Under the pieces are notes generated by a model that was not told the DNA's origin, made no database searches, and saw only the letters and a program-made list of their open reading frames with translations. The position numbers were made by a program, and so were the translations under genes. Of a stretch of DNA of 64,000 nt, positions 16,384-24,604 are shown one piece after another (the first letter of the stretch is position 1; every line of letters begins with the position of its first letter). The DNA lies in NCBI RefSeq assembly GCF_011046485.1, contig NZ_CP049256.1, positions 1,860,001-1,924,000 on the forward strand, read 5' to 3'. The DNA is from Microbacterium sp. 4R-513. Lineage in GTDB: Bacteria > Actinomycetota > Actinomycetes > Actinomycetales > Microbacteriaceae.

Positions 16384-16715
16384 CCGCGATGACTCGGCAG
16401 CTCGAAGCCGACTCGGGGCTGGAGCGATGCTTCTCCGCGGTCGCGTTCGGCGAGCGTCGGGCGCTCCTGGAGCGCCTCCTGGACGACCACCTCGACGCCG
16501 GCGACGGGATGACCATCACCGCACTCGCGCAGGCCACCGGCACGACCCGATTCACGGCCTCGCGGCACCTCGCCGTACTCCGAGCTGCGGGCCTCGTCCG
16601 CGCCGAGCTTCGGGGGACCCGGCGTGTGCATCGCCTCGACCTCGACGCCATCGCAGCGATCGACGATTGGCTGCAGCCCTTCATCGCGGCGAGCTGGGCC
16701 GCCGATGTCGCATGA
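16380..16715 (+). CDS. ArsR-like winged-helix regulator
   Basis: A 111-residue protein dominated by a winged helix-turn-helix: ALLERLLDDHL, then ITALAQATGTTRFTASRHLAVLRAAGLVRAEL (quoted from residues 46-78 as two parts, ITALAQATGTTRFTASRHL and AVLRAAGLVRAEL) and RRVHRLDLDAI. This matches ArsR-type repressors of the subgroup without metal-binding cysteines. The start overlaps the transketolase stop (ATGA), so it belongs to the operon and may be a second regulator besides the GntR protein. Confidence 0.75.
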   Translation: MTAMTRQLEADSGLERCFSAVAFGERRALLERLLDDHLDAGDGMTITALAQATGTTRFTASRHLAVLRAAGLVRAELRGTRRVHRLDLDAIAAIDDWLQPFIAASWAADVA

Positions 16716-16729
16716 TCCACGGAGTCGCG

Positions 16730-17551
16730 ATGAACCCCGGTGAGACCCGTCCCTTCACCATTTCCACAGTCTGTCTCCGCCGCTACGAGTTCTCGCATGC
16801 CCTGCGGGTGGCCCGCGATATCGGGTTCGACGCCGTCGACGTGGTGGGACTGCGCGGTCTCTGCGAGCACGTGCCGGTCAACGGCACCCGGGCGGACTTC
16901 CGCGAGGCGGCCGCGCAGTTCGTCGCCTCCGGACTTCGTGCGGCGAGCGTGAACGCCGATCCCGGCTCCTTCGACGGCTTCGATGACCTGGACGACGTGC
17001 ACGGACGTGTCGACCGGCTGCTCGAGTTCGCCGTCGCGACCAGCACGCCGCTGCTCGTCCTCCCCGCGGGTGAGAAAACAGATGTTCGAGTGACTCCTCC
17101 GCCGGTCGGTCTTCTTGCGGAGGGGTTCAATCGCGCGGCGGAGCGTGCGCGATCGGCGGGCGTTCGCCTCGCCGTCGAAGCGCCCTACTTCGGACGGCCG
17201 ATCGACCGAGTGGATCGCGCTTCCGCGCTGCTGGATGCCTTGGACCCCGACATCCAGCTCGCCTTCGATGTCTCCCATATCGAGGCCGCCGACGAATCGG
17301 TCATCGATGCGTGGAACACCTTCATGCCTCGTATCGGAATCGTCCATTTCCGCGATGCCGTCAGCGGGGACATCCGCCGAGTGATCGGGCGGGGTCGCGT
17401 CGACTTCGGCGGCGTCATGCACGCCATCGATTCATCCGACTACGGCGGTGCCATCGTGCTCGAACTCGAGACCCGAAACAGCCCATACGCGAGCAAGGAG
17501 GATGAGGTGAACGCTGCGGTCGAGTACTTGGATGCGCGGCGGGGCCGATAA
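16730..17551 (+). CDS. Sugar phosphate isomerase/epimerase-like TIM-barrel protein
   Basis: A 273-residue AP-endonuclease-2-like TIM barrel (xylose isomerase-like family). It shows the recurring metal-site features: SVNADPGSF, LAVEAPYF (Glu), IQLAFDVSHIEAAD (Asp and His), IVHFRDA (His) and the terminal IVLELE (Glu). Family members isomerise or epimerise keto sugars or inositol derivatives, or dehydrate 3-dehydroshikimate. The ATG at 16730 has a GGAG site; an ATG at 16712 overlapping the preceding stop is also possible. As the last gene of the cassette it may prepare the ketose for the transketolase; the substrate is unknown. Confidence 0.8.
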   Translation: MNPGETRPFTISTVCLRRYEFSHALRVARDIGFDAVDVVGLRGLCEHVPVNGTRADFREAAAQFVASGLRAASVNADPGSFDGFDDLDDVHGRVDRLLEFAVATSTPLLVLPAGEKTDVRVTPPPVGLLAEGFNRAAERARSAGVRLAVEAPYFGRPIDRVDRASALLDALDPDIQLAFDVSHIEAADESVIDAWNTFMPRIGIVHFRDAVSGDIRRVIGRGRVDFGGVMHAIDSSDYGGAIVLELETRNSPYASKEDEVNAAVEYLDARRGR

Positions 17552-17552
17552 G

Positions 17553-17702
17553 CCGACTGAGAGCTACCTGGCGAGCGGCTTCACCACTTTCCACGGCCGC
17601 GCCCAGGCCATCGTGCGGCGCAGCGACGATGGATGCGGTGCCGTGGTTCTCGAGTCGCCCGGGCTGGCAGAGGTTCGTCTCGAGCTCCCCATGTGGCGCC
17701 GT
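17553..17702 (+). pseudogene. Remnant of a GH2 beta-galactosidase C-terminus
   Basis: One frame reads ESYLASGFTTFHGRAQAIVR and then GAVVLESPGLAEVRLELPMW. This resembles the last beta-sandwich of GH2 beta-galactosidases, where S.....F.GRALAVVR..G..VTVEAPGL is common. Nothing upstream continues the domain, because the isomerase gene fills it, and downstream the similarity ends. It looks like the 3' scrap of a deleted gene. Confidence 0.4.
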
Positions 17703-17799
17703 GAGGGATGTCTCGATGACCCCCAACCGCATCCCGCAGGCGGACCGCCACGGCATGCTCCTAGGGGCGTAACGTTGCGGTCATCATTCAGGAGGGGTC

Positions 17800-18255
17800 G
17801 TGAAGCGGCGGCACGCGAAGCAGCTCATCAGCGAAGAGGAGCAGATCGCTCGATACGCGTACGTCCTCGGAAACGTGCCAGCCGCCATCGCGGACAGAGG
17901 GTACGCGGCTGCCTTCCGACGACTGGCAGCGCCACAGCAGGAACGCCTCTTGAGCGGGATGCGTGAGCAGCTGCCGGCTGGCCTCGCAGAGGTGGCATCC
18001 GACGATCCGGATTCGTTCGCGACACTGATGCGCAATCTGCACGCCCGCTCCGCCATCGTGACCGCGCCTGGCGCCGGTGCCCTGGCGGTCGCATTCGTCA
18101 CAAGCCCTCCGATCGTCGCCTACTTCACGACGGGCGCCGGGTCGGTCGCGATCGACCAGCATCCGCCGTGGTTGCACGAACTTGCCGGACACGAGACGGC
18201 CCCGATAGACGCCGGAGGGAACAGAAGTTTCAACGGCCCCCAGCGCTGGGTCTGA
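17800..18255 (+). CDS. Hypothetical protein, 151 aa
   Basis: The GTG start at 17800 follows a strong GGAGGGG site, which is the best evidence that this is a gene. The first half is amphipathic and helical (LISEEEQIARYAYVLGN, then FRRLAAPQQERLLSGMREQL). A hydrophobic stretch, IVTAPGAGALAVAFVTSPPIV, lies near residues 86-106, and a short polar tail follows. I do not recognise the family. It stands alone between the GH2 remnant and a YjbR-like gene. Confidence 0.55.
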   Translation: MKRRHAKQLISEEEQIARYAYVLGNVPAAIADRGYAAAFRRLAAPQQERLLSGMREQLPAGLAEVASDDPDSFATLMRNLHARSAIVTAPGAGALAVAFVTSPPIVAYFTTGAGSVAIDQHPPWLHELAGHETAPIDAGGNRSFNGPQRWV

Positions 18256-18449
18256 TCGCCGAGCAGCGGCTCGCGTGGCCGCGCACGCCAGACACCCGGC
18301 CATCACCCGCGGATGCGACGGATGCGGAAGTCGGCCTCGCATATCGTCCTTGCTTCCACGGTAGGCACCGTCAGCATTGAGATGAAGATGCCGTCCTTCA
18401 CAGCGCGCGGGTGGGCATAGCGTTTGGCGCATATCGGACGGCTTCTGAG

Positions 18450-18815
18450 ATGGCAGTGATTGAGGATGTTCGGGCCCTGGGCGGCGAGCTGGAGCGGTCG
18501 TACCAGGTGTATGTGCGCGGAAGGTTGAAGTTTCGCGTGGGTCAGATGGTCTACGTGGCGTTCTCTCTCGACGAGAGTGTGATGGGTTTCGCCTTCCCGA
18601 AGGAGGAGCGGGCGGCGTTGGTCGGCGGCAACCCTCGCAAGTTCCAAATGCCGTCGGAGTCAGACATGCGCTTCAGCTGGGTCCACGCACATCTCGCGTT
18701 TCTGGACGCGAGCGAGGCTCGCGAGCTCGTCGTGGACGCGTGGCGCATGGTGGTCCCCAGGAAGATTTCTCACGCGTACGATCTCGCCCATCCCAACGGC
18801 CCAGGTGCGGGATGA
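18450..18815 (+). CDS. MmcQ/YjbR-family protein
   Basis: About 121 residues. The sequence VYVAFSLDESVMGFAFPKEER, read as VYVAFSLDESVMG and FAFPKEER, followed by FQMPSESDMRFSWVHAHLAF and a final ELVVDAWRMVVPRKI, matches the compact YjbR/DUF419 fold (a CyaY-like DNA-binding domain of unknown role). The start is uncertain: the ATG at 18450 has only a weak ribosome site, and a GTG at 18411 is an alternative. Confidence 0.6.
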   Translation: MAVIEDVRALGGELERSYQVYVRGRLKFRVGQMVYVAFSLDESVMGFAFPKEERAALVGGNPRKFQMPSESDMRFSWVHAHLAFLDASEARELVVDAWRMVVPRKISHAYDLAHPNGPGAG

Positions 18816-19066
18816 CTCGCCGCACCGTTCTGCTGGGTGTTGACGGCTCGTTGCTGGTCGAGATCGATTCTCCGGAGCGCGGGTACGCCGCCTACCGCGT
18901 GGGCGTGGAGTATCAGCCGCTGGCCGTACCGGACGATGGGCAACGACTCGACATGGTGGGAGCGGGCGGGCGGAGGCCCGACGACTCTCCGAGGGGATCG
19001 CGCGCCGAGCGCGCCGCGACGGCGTCAGGCTTGGAGGGATCAAGACGTCCGACCAGCGCGGTCTGA
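18812..19066 (+). CDS. Doubtful small hypothetical protein
   Basis: Its ATG overlaps the stop of the YjbR-like gene (ATGA), which favours translation. The first 50 residues (TVLLGVDGSLLVEIDSPERG) look protein-like, but the rest is Arg/Pro/Ser-rich and probably read-through of noncoding DNA. It may be a truncated gene. The following bases to 19250 show nothing recognisable. Confidence 0.3.
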   Translation: MTRRTVLLGVDGSLLVEIDSPERGYAAYRVGVEYQPLAVPDDGQRLDMVGAGGRRPDDSPRGSRAERAATASGLEGSRRPTSAV

Positions 19067-19250
19067 ATGCGTGAGCGCTCGACGAGCTTGAAGCCTGGGC
19101 GAATGACGGGCACCTTCCCCGCCTGTAACGCAGCGCCGGACCACCCCCAGCTCGACTCGCACGCCTACGAGTACTCCCATGGCGCTCCGGGATCCTGGCC
19201 GAGCGTCGGTTTCCGGTACCAAACGCAACCGCCCGGGCAGACCCGACTAT

Positions 19251-19526
19251 TCAGAAACGATCACGGTCCGCGGACGGATGCGGCTGACCGTCGTCGAACG
19301 CCCGGTCACGCCCTCGCGCTCTCAACGCCGTCAGCACCTGAGCGACCGCGAGTACCCCGAAGCCAATCGCCGGTTCCCAATCTCCAGAGGTGGCCCACCA
19401 CACGCTCAGCAGAGCAGCGAGCCCGGCGAAAACCATCAGCGCGACGAATCCCGGCTCGTCATCCTTCACCGGTCCATCGCCACTCACCTCGCTAAAGATG
19501 CCAGCGAGAGCCTCCGACGTCCACAC
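19251..19526 (-). CDS. Small membrane protein with two helices
   Basis: About 91 residues, with transmembrane segments FVALMVFAGLAALLSVWWAT and AIGFGVLAVAQVLTALRA and a charged C-terminal tail. The GTG at 19526 is one of several possible starts (another GTG lies at 19487). The family is not recognised; similar short two-helix proteins are common in Microbacteriaceae. Confidence 0.45.
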   Translation of the reverse strand: MWTSEALAGIFSEVSGDGPVKDDEPGFVALMVFAGLAALLSVWWATSGDWEPAIGFGVLAVAQVLTALRARGRDRAFDDGQPHPSADRDRF

Positions 19527-19606
19527 CCACGCCCGCTCGCTCAAGGACGGCTGACGCACGGTCGTTCTGGCACCGAAGGTCGCCCGGCAAGCGGGATACA
19601 AGAGAC

Positions 19607-19636
19607 GAGCCCGAGGGTCCGTAGGCCCACGGGCTC
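19607..19636 (-). terminator. Rho-independent-like terminator after the small membrane gene
   Basis: On the minus strand, GAGCCCG and CGGGCTC arms (19636-19630 and 19613-19607) enclose a partly paired loop and are followed by TCTCTTGT. The hairpin begins three bases past the stop of the gene at 19640. Confidence 0.5.
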
Positions 19637-19639
19637 TTG

Positions 19640-19852
19640 TTACGCACCGCGCTGGTCGGCAGCGCGCCGTGCGAGTTCCACATCCGCGGCCATCGCCTTG
19701 CGGTGGGAGGACAGCGCGGCGCGCACTGCACTGTAGATGATGAGCCACATCAGGAGGAGCCAGATCGCGATGAGTGCGATCGCGTAAATGATCGCCAGGA
19801 GGCCGCCGGCCGGCAGGAGAGGGTTGACGGCCTCACTCATTGCGATGTGCAT
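19640..19852 (-). CDS. Small integral membrane protein
   Basis: About 70 residues with one long hydrophobic helix (LLAIIYAIALIAIWLLLMWL) followed by a basic and helical tail (AVRAALSSHRKAMAADVELA). It could be a phospholipase-D-nuclease-N-terminal-like or regulatory micro-protein, but no family can be assigned. Starts at 19864, 19852 and 19840 are all possible; 19852 has GGTGAG before it. Confidence 0.5.
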   Translation of the reverse strand: MHIAMSEAVNPLLPAGGLLAIIYAIALIAIWLLLMWLIIYSAVRAALSSHRKAMAADVELARRAADQRGA

Positions 19853-19950
19853 GGCGCTCACCATACTCAGCTTGTCGGGGTTCGAACGCTATCTGGTGCC
19901 TGGGCGGACCGGCTTGCGATCAGTGCGTCGCGAGTCGGTAGGTTCAACGC

Positions 19951-20256
19951 ATGACGCACGCAGTCCTTCAGTACAGCTATCGCGACGACTACCTGGAAGC
20001 CCGCGAGTCGTATCGGTCTGCGCATCTCGCACTCGCATGGGCAGCGGTCGAACGCGGTGATCTGGTTCTCGGCGGCGCGGTAGGAACGGGTCCGTACGAA
20101 GGCCTACTGGTCTTCAAGGGCGAGAACGCGGTGGAGCGGGCCTCCGACTTCGCGTCCGCCGATCCCTATGTCACGTCGGGGCTCGTCACTTCGTGGACGG
20201 TGCGTCCCTGGGCCACCGTCGTCGGCGTCGACGCAGCGTCGCCAGTGCAGCCGTGA
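19951..20256 (+). CDS. YciI-like protein
   Basis: A 101-residue protein with the YCII ferredoxin-like fold: an N-terminal strand AVLQYSYRDDYLEARESYR, a helix LALAWAAVERGDLVLGGAV, the GLLVFKGENA strand, ASDFASADPYVTSGLVTSW (the conserved D-P-x-V) and a final WATVVG strand. YciI-like proteins act as small enzymes, for example muconolactone isomerase-like, or are of unknown function. Its 3' end overlaps the convergent DUF2461 gene by about 90 bp. Confidence 0.75.
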   Translation: MTHAVLQYSYRDDYLEARESYRSAHLALAWAAVERGDLVLGGAVGTGPYEGLLVFKGENAVERASDFASADPYVTSGLVTSWTVRPWATVVGVDAASPVQP

Positions 20257-20744
20257 AGGTTGACCTCGGCGCGGTAACCGCGGGGTGAGGTCTTGAGGGC
20301 GTCGTCGCGGGAGAGCTCGAAGCCCGCGCTGCTCGGCTCGCCCAGGAGCGACTCCAGGTCCTCAGCGCTCCGCGGGTCGTCGACGGCTTCCCGGAAGCGG
20401 GCCAGCGCCGTGGGCGGCACGTCGTACATCCCGCCACCCACCATCAAGCCCTCTTCGCTCAGCTGCAGGTAGTGGGCCACCGTCACTTGCGTGACCATGC
20501 CGATGTGCAGCTTGTAGGGCGTCTTGTCGGCGCTGAAGCGCACGTCGCGATACGGGCGGAAGATCTTCACCGCACCGAACTCGGGCTCGAGCTCCGCCCC
20601 GAGCGCTTCGAACGGCCCGCGCACGGCCGTGTCGTACCGAGCTTTGTTGGCCGTCCACCATGTCTTCGTGTTGTCGGTGCGAAGCTCGGCGTAGGACGAG
20701 ACGGCGTCGCGATCGAGTCGTTCGAATCCCACCACGAGGTCCAT
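20166..20744 (-). CDS. DUF2461-family protein, C-terminus shortened
   Basis: The 192-residue product begins at an ATG with a GGAGG site. It carries the DUF2461 marks NTKTWWTANKARYDTAVRGP, FRPYRDVRFSADKTPYK, HIGMVTQ and GLMVGGGMY. The family normally continues past the PRGY motif with a DHPR...LL-type region. Here the chain leaves the family after SPRGYRAEV and ends about 25 residues later, inside DNA that codes for the YciI-like gene on the other strand. A deletion or rearrangement probably joined the two genes. The function of DUF2461 is unknown. Confidence 0.7.
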   Translation of the reverse strand: MDLVVGFERLDRDAVSSYAELRTDNTKTWWTANKARYDTAVRGPFEALGAELEPEFGAVKIFRPYRDVRFSADKTPYKLHIGMVTQVTVAHYLQLSEEGLMVGGGMYDVPPTALARFREAVDDPRSAEDLESLLGEPSSAGFELSRDDALKTSPRGYRAEVNLHGCTGDAASTPTTVAQGRTVHEVTSPDVT

Positions 20745-20918
20745 GCTGACGGGCCTCCGTACAAGCTGCACGCACCGGCATCCGCCCCTGGAGCTCGTCA
20801 TCGCCCCCGCGCCGCCGGCTGCAGCTCGTGCGCCCCGGGACCGGCGGATGTCGGCGGCCGGCAAGTATGACTCGACCCGTTCCCTGGTGCGCGGCCCCAC
20901 GATCGGGGAGGCGACGAG

Positions 20919-21929
20919 GTGTACGTTGCGGAGATGAAGCCGATCCGAGTGGGACTCGTGGCTGACCCGGCCTCGCCCACAGAAGTGGCGCGCCGGATGA
21001 CGGATCTGGTTCCACCGGACCCCGACGGCGGCGGCTGGGATCTTGAGCTCCTGAGCGAGCCGTTCACGCTCGGCTCGGAGGATATCGACACCGCCTTAGC
21101 GCGGCTGCGGGCGGAGGGCAGCAGACAGCAGTGGGAGTTGGTCATCGGGGTCACCGAACTGCCGCTCCGGGATGTCAACGGCGAGTACTTGCTGGCCGCA
21201 ATCGATCCGCAGCGGCGGTCTGCTGTGCTCTCGCTCCCCGCTCTCGGCGGGTTCCGCGTTCAGTCTCGAGCCAGAGATGCAGTCCGGGGCCTGATCAGCG
21301 GGATGGCCGAATCCACCTCACATGAGGAGCAGCGTCTGCCGCTTCCCGGTCCCAGCGGTCGTGGACGGGTCCTCCTGGGTATGGTGCTCGCGAATCGCCC
21401 GTGGCGGCTCGCAGCGGGGCTCAAGTCCGCACTCGTGGCGGCCCTGGCCACCGGCGCGGTGGCGACGATTCAGCCCACGGTCTGGCAGCTTGCTGCCTCG
21501 TTATCCGGATGGCGCCTTGTGATCGCGACCATCGCGTCGATCATCATCGTCGTCGCCTGGATCGTCATCGACGGTGAGCTATGGGACCGTCCCGAGGGCG
21601 GCTCCGCTCAAGCTCGCGAGAGATCCCGGCTCTACAACACCTCGACGCTGTTGACGCTGACGATCGGAGTCGTCATCTGCTATTCGGTGCTGTACGTGGT
21701 CAACCTTGCCTGGGCGCTGTTCGTCCTGGATCCGGATGTGATGGGCGGTTCGCTGGGAGCGCCGGCCGGCTACGGCGACCTGTTCGTGCTCACCTGGTTC
21801 GTCGCGTCGGTTGCGACTCTCGGCGGGGCGCTGGGCACGGGCCTCGAATCGGATGAGGCAATCCGCGCGGCTGCCTACTCGAAGCGCGAAGAAGTCCGCC
21901 GCGCTCGCCTGGCAGATGCGCGAGTGTAA
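20919..21929 (+). CDS. Membrane protein with N-terminal cytoplasmic domain
   Basis: 336 residues. Residues 1-130 form a soluble alpha/beta domain (IRVGLVADPASPTEVARRMT, WELVIGVTELPLRD). After an Arg-rich linker, about four transmembrane segments follow (ALVAALATGAVATIQ, LVIATIASIIIVVAWIVI, LTLTIGVVICYSVLYVVNLA, LFVLTWFVASVATLGGALG), with a basic C-terminal tail. The GTG at 20919 follows GGGGAG. The family is widespread in actinobacteria, but I cannot name its role. Confidence 0.65.
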   Translation: MYVAEMKPIRVGLVADPASPTEVARRMTDLVPPDPDGGGWDLELLSEPFTLGSEDIDTALARLRAEGSRQQWELVIGVTELPLRDVNGEYLLAAIDPQRRSAVLSLPALGGFRVQSRARDAVRGLISGMAESTSHEEQRLPLPGPSGRGRVLLGMVLANRPWRLAAGLKSALVAALATGAVATIQPTVWQLAASLSGWRLVIATIASIIIVVAWIVIDGELWDRPEGGSAQARERSRLYNTSTLLTLTIGVVICYSVLYVVNLAWALFVLDPDVMGGSLGAPAGYGDLFVLTWFVASVATLGGALGTGLESDEAIRAAAYSKREEVRRARLADARV

Positions 21930-22013
21930 GACGCCGCACCGACCGTCCATCGCGCGCATTGCACACGATGGCGCGGCGCGAGTTCAGGTTTGACAGGGCG
22001 CGCTGAGCCCTGA

Positions 22014-22798
22014 TCATTCGGAGATGAGGTTCTCCCGCCTGATGCCGGATCGGGCGGGCACAGCGTGCTTCAGCTCACCGGGTTCTCGGACGGGCTGGTC
22101 CAGGTCGCCGGCGTCAACCCGCTCGCGGCGCACTGGTCCCACAGTTCCCGGCCGACCGATGCCGTCGCGCTTCTCAGCGGCCAAGTGCTGATGGTCCGCA
22201 GCCCGGACGACGCCGAGGCCCACCTGCCCGGGGTCGGGATCAGCGACATCTATCGTGCGGGCGGGATCCATACCGCGATCGCCTCGCCGATGCGCTCGCA
22301 TGGGGAATCGATCGGCTCGATGATCTGCTACTTCGACCACTCGCGCGAGTTCGATGAGGAGGCCGTGCCGCTCGCCGAGGCGCTGTCCAGTCAGGCCGCG
22401 CAGGCGATCGGCCGGATCCACCTCGAGGAGACTCTGCGCCGCGCGGCGATGCACGACGAGGTGACCGGTCTCCCGAACCGTCGACTGGTTGAGGAAGACG
22501 TCACGCGCACCTTGCTGGACGGGTACACGGCGCTGAGTGTCATCTTCATCGACCTGGGCGGGTGCAAGGCGGTGAACGATCTGCTCGGTCATGCGGCTGG
22601 TGACGCGCTCTTGCGGGAGGTCGGTCACCGTCTGCGCAGTGTGATCCGCGACACCGACGTGCGGGGCAGATTCGGCGCCGACGGGGAACGACGACGCGCC
22701 TTGTGAGGGACCAGCTCATCCGTGCCGCCGACAACGCGATCTACCACGCGAAGATGGCTGGTGGGGATCGTGTGACTCTGACCGCCCTCGACCGCTGA
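22014..22798 (+). pseudogene. GAF-GGDEF (diguanylate cyclase) gene with the active site deleted
   Basis: From the stop at 22011 the frame enters directly into a GAF domain (LQLTGFSDGLVQVAGVN ... GGIHTAIASPMRSHGESIGS), with no start. A GGDEF domain then begins correctly (HDEVTGLPNRRLVEED, IFIDLGGCKAVNDLLGHAAG). At about 22680, where RFGGDEF is expected, the sequence reads RFGADGE and the frame ends (22706). The last piece of a GGDEF domain (RDQLIRAADNAIYHAKMAGG) follows at once in a shifted frame and stops at 22798. About 60 residues around the active site are therefore missing, as is the N-terminus. The gene cannot make a working cyclase. Confidence 0.75.
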
Positions 22799-22818
22799 GT
22801 TCGATCTGTCCCGGCCCA

Positions 22819-24435
22819 TCATCCGGCGGTGTCGGGCTGGAACTGTTCCCACGCACGTCGCCGCTCATCGCGGGGATCCTTCTCGACGCGGTCCGTCACG
22901 TCGATGATCAATGTGGACCGGTCGGGCTCGCAGTAGGGCGGCCACGTCTCCGCAGGCGGAGCGCCTGCCGCGAATCGCAGCCACATCGTCCGCATCCGCC
23001 GGCCGGCCGCCGCGTACTCCTCCGCCCCGCCGAACCCCGTGATGATTCGCGCCATCGTAAGGTCGGTGCGCGCGAACAGCGCGAACATCTCGACGCCGTG
23101 GGTGGCATCCAAGCCGAGGATCTTCAGCAGTCGGGGGGCCATGTCGAAGCGGTAGGCCCACGTGGGGGCGAAGCGCGAGTGATAGTCGGCGACTCGTGTG
23201 CTGGGGAACCAGAAGCCGAAGTCCCCTCCGAAGTCCGCGGCGGCCCGTCGTGCGGGGAGGCCAGGATAGGCGATGTGCATTCGAGGCGCAGAACCGGCTG
23301 GGGCGCGCGCGAAGAGCGCCTCGATCCGTGGGGGAGTACGCGGCAGGATGTCGACCCGGCCTCGGAAGATCGCGCCCTCGCGATTGTTCGTGCCGATGAT
23401 GATCGGCACGCGGTGGGCAGTGCCGTCGCGGAACGCCCGCATCGGATGCTGGGGCAGGAAGTCGCCATCGATGACCGGGGCGAGGCAGAACGTGCCGGGG
23501 TAGGCGTCCGGCGTGCGGATCTGGAGCGCCGTGCAGGCCGCGACGAGATCGCTCGGCGACGCGGCCAGAAGCAGCTGGTGCGCCGATCGGAGGGCGGGGG
23601 GCTCTTCAGGAGACCCTCGTGTGTCTCGACTCGCGCGAGACTCGAGCATCTGGCGGAGGATCTGGACGTACTCTCCCGCCCATCGCCGACTCATCGAGGA
23701 CGGGTACACGGCACCCGGTGGCGGGCTCTGGGCGATGGCCCGTGCGAACAGCCCCCGCGCGGACGGCGTTGCCATCAGGGTCGTCACGGCGTTGCCACCC
23801 GCCGAGGCGCCGAACACCGTCACGTTCTCGGCGTCGCCCCCGAAAGCACCGATGTTCTCACGCACCCATTTGAGCAGTGCCACCTGGTCGCGAAGTCCGA
23901 GATTGCTCGCGAACGATCGGTCACGGGTCGAGTAGCGGCTGAAGTCGAGGTAGCCGAGCGGCCCGAGCCGATAGTTGAAGCTGACGTACACGACGCGGCC
24001 GTCACGCACGAAGCCCTCACCTTGTCCCGAGAAGTCGCGGGACGACCCGACGCTGTAACCGCCGCCGTGGATGTACACCATGACCGGCAGAGGGGTGGAA
24101 CCGTGATCGTCCCACACGGGCGCGTGGACGTTCACCGTCAGGCAGTCCTCGTCCGCAGCGACCACTGCCGACGGCGGATGGATGAGCGGATTGCGGAACG
24201 CCTGCGGAGCAGCCGGACCGAAACCGAAGGCGTCGCGCGTGCCCGCCCACGGCACCACATCGGCAGGACCCGCGAATCGTAGCGATCCCACGGGAGGCGC
24301 CGCATACGGGATCCCGCGCCAGGCGAGCAGCCCGCGTTCCCGCACGCCGCGCACCACGCCGCCGGCGACCCGCACGTCGACGGTCTCGTCGTCGTGCCGC
24401 CGGCGGCGACCGATCAACGATCGCACGCTGTTCAC
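22819..24435 (-). CDS. Type B carboxylesterase
   Basis: A 538-residue alpha/beta hydrolase of the carboxylesterase/lipase type B family. The chain has the family entry LLAWRGIPYAAPPVGSLRFA, the EDCLTVNV signature, the oxyanion HGGGY, the nucleophile elbow FGASAGGN (Ser near residue 215), Glu in NNREGAIF and His in DATHGVEMFALF (about residue 455). There is no signal peptide. It is transcribed away from the amine-oxidase gene. Possible substrates are esters or carbamates; nothing local narrows this. Confidence 0.88.
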   Translation of the reverse strand: MNSVRSLIGRRRRHDDETVDVRVAGGVVRGVRERGLLAWRGIPYAAPPVGSLRFAGPADVVPWAGTRDAFGFGPAAPQAFRNPLIHPPSAVVAADEDCLTVNVHAPVWDDHGSTPLPVMVYIHGGGYSVGSSRDFSGQGEGFVRDGRVVYVSFNYRLGPLGYLDFSRYSTRDRSFASNLGLRDQVALLKWVRENIGAFGGDAENVTVFGASAGGNAVTTLMATPSARGLFARAIAQSPPPGAVYPSSMSRRWAGEYVQILRQMLESRASRDTRGSPEEPPALRSAHQLLLAASPSDLVAACTALQIRTPDAYPGTFCLAPVIDGDFLPQHPMRAFRDGTAHRVPIIIGTNNREGAIFRGRVDILPRTPPRIEALFARAPAGSAPRMHIAYPGLPARRAAADFGGDFGFWFPSTRVADYHSRFAPTWAYRFDMAPRLLKILGLDATHGVEMFALFARTDLTMARIITGFGGAEEYAAAGRRMRTMWLRFAAGAPPAETWPPYCEPDRSTLIIDVTDRVEKDPRDERRRAWEQFQPDTAG

Positions 24436-24592
24436 CTTTCGACCTCACCCCGATCGGGGGATGTCCGCAAGGGGTAGACAGATCGGCTCGCGGCCGGCGG
24501 CATGGCGAATAGCCCAGGAGGAGGGCGGGACGGGAACTCTCGCGCTTCGTGGTGGTCGAGGTGACCGCGAGCCCGGCCGAACGATGTCCTCC

Positions 24593-24598
24593 TACACT
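24593..24598 (+). promoter_or_regulatory. -10 box of a leaderless promoter
   Basis: TACACT ends six bases before the ATG at 24605, which places the expected transcription start on the A of the start codon. No ribosome binding site is present, as expected for a leaderless mRNA. A -35 box is not obvious. Confidence 0.5.
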
Positions 24599-24604
24599 CG
24601 GCTC

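Noticed and set aside
13679..17551. Sulfoquinovose (sulfo-transketolase) pathway as the role of the split transketolase cassette
   Set aside because: No sulfoquinovosidase, sulfo-sugar isomerase or sulfolactaldehyde enzyme is present, so the idea rests on the split transketolase only.
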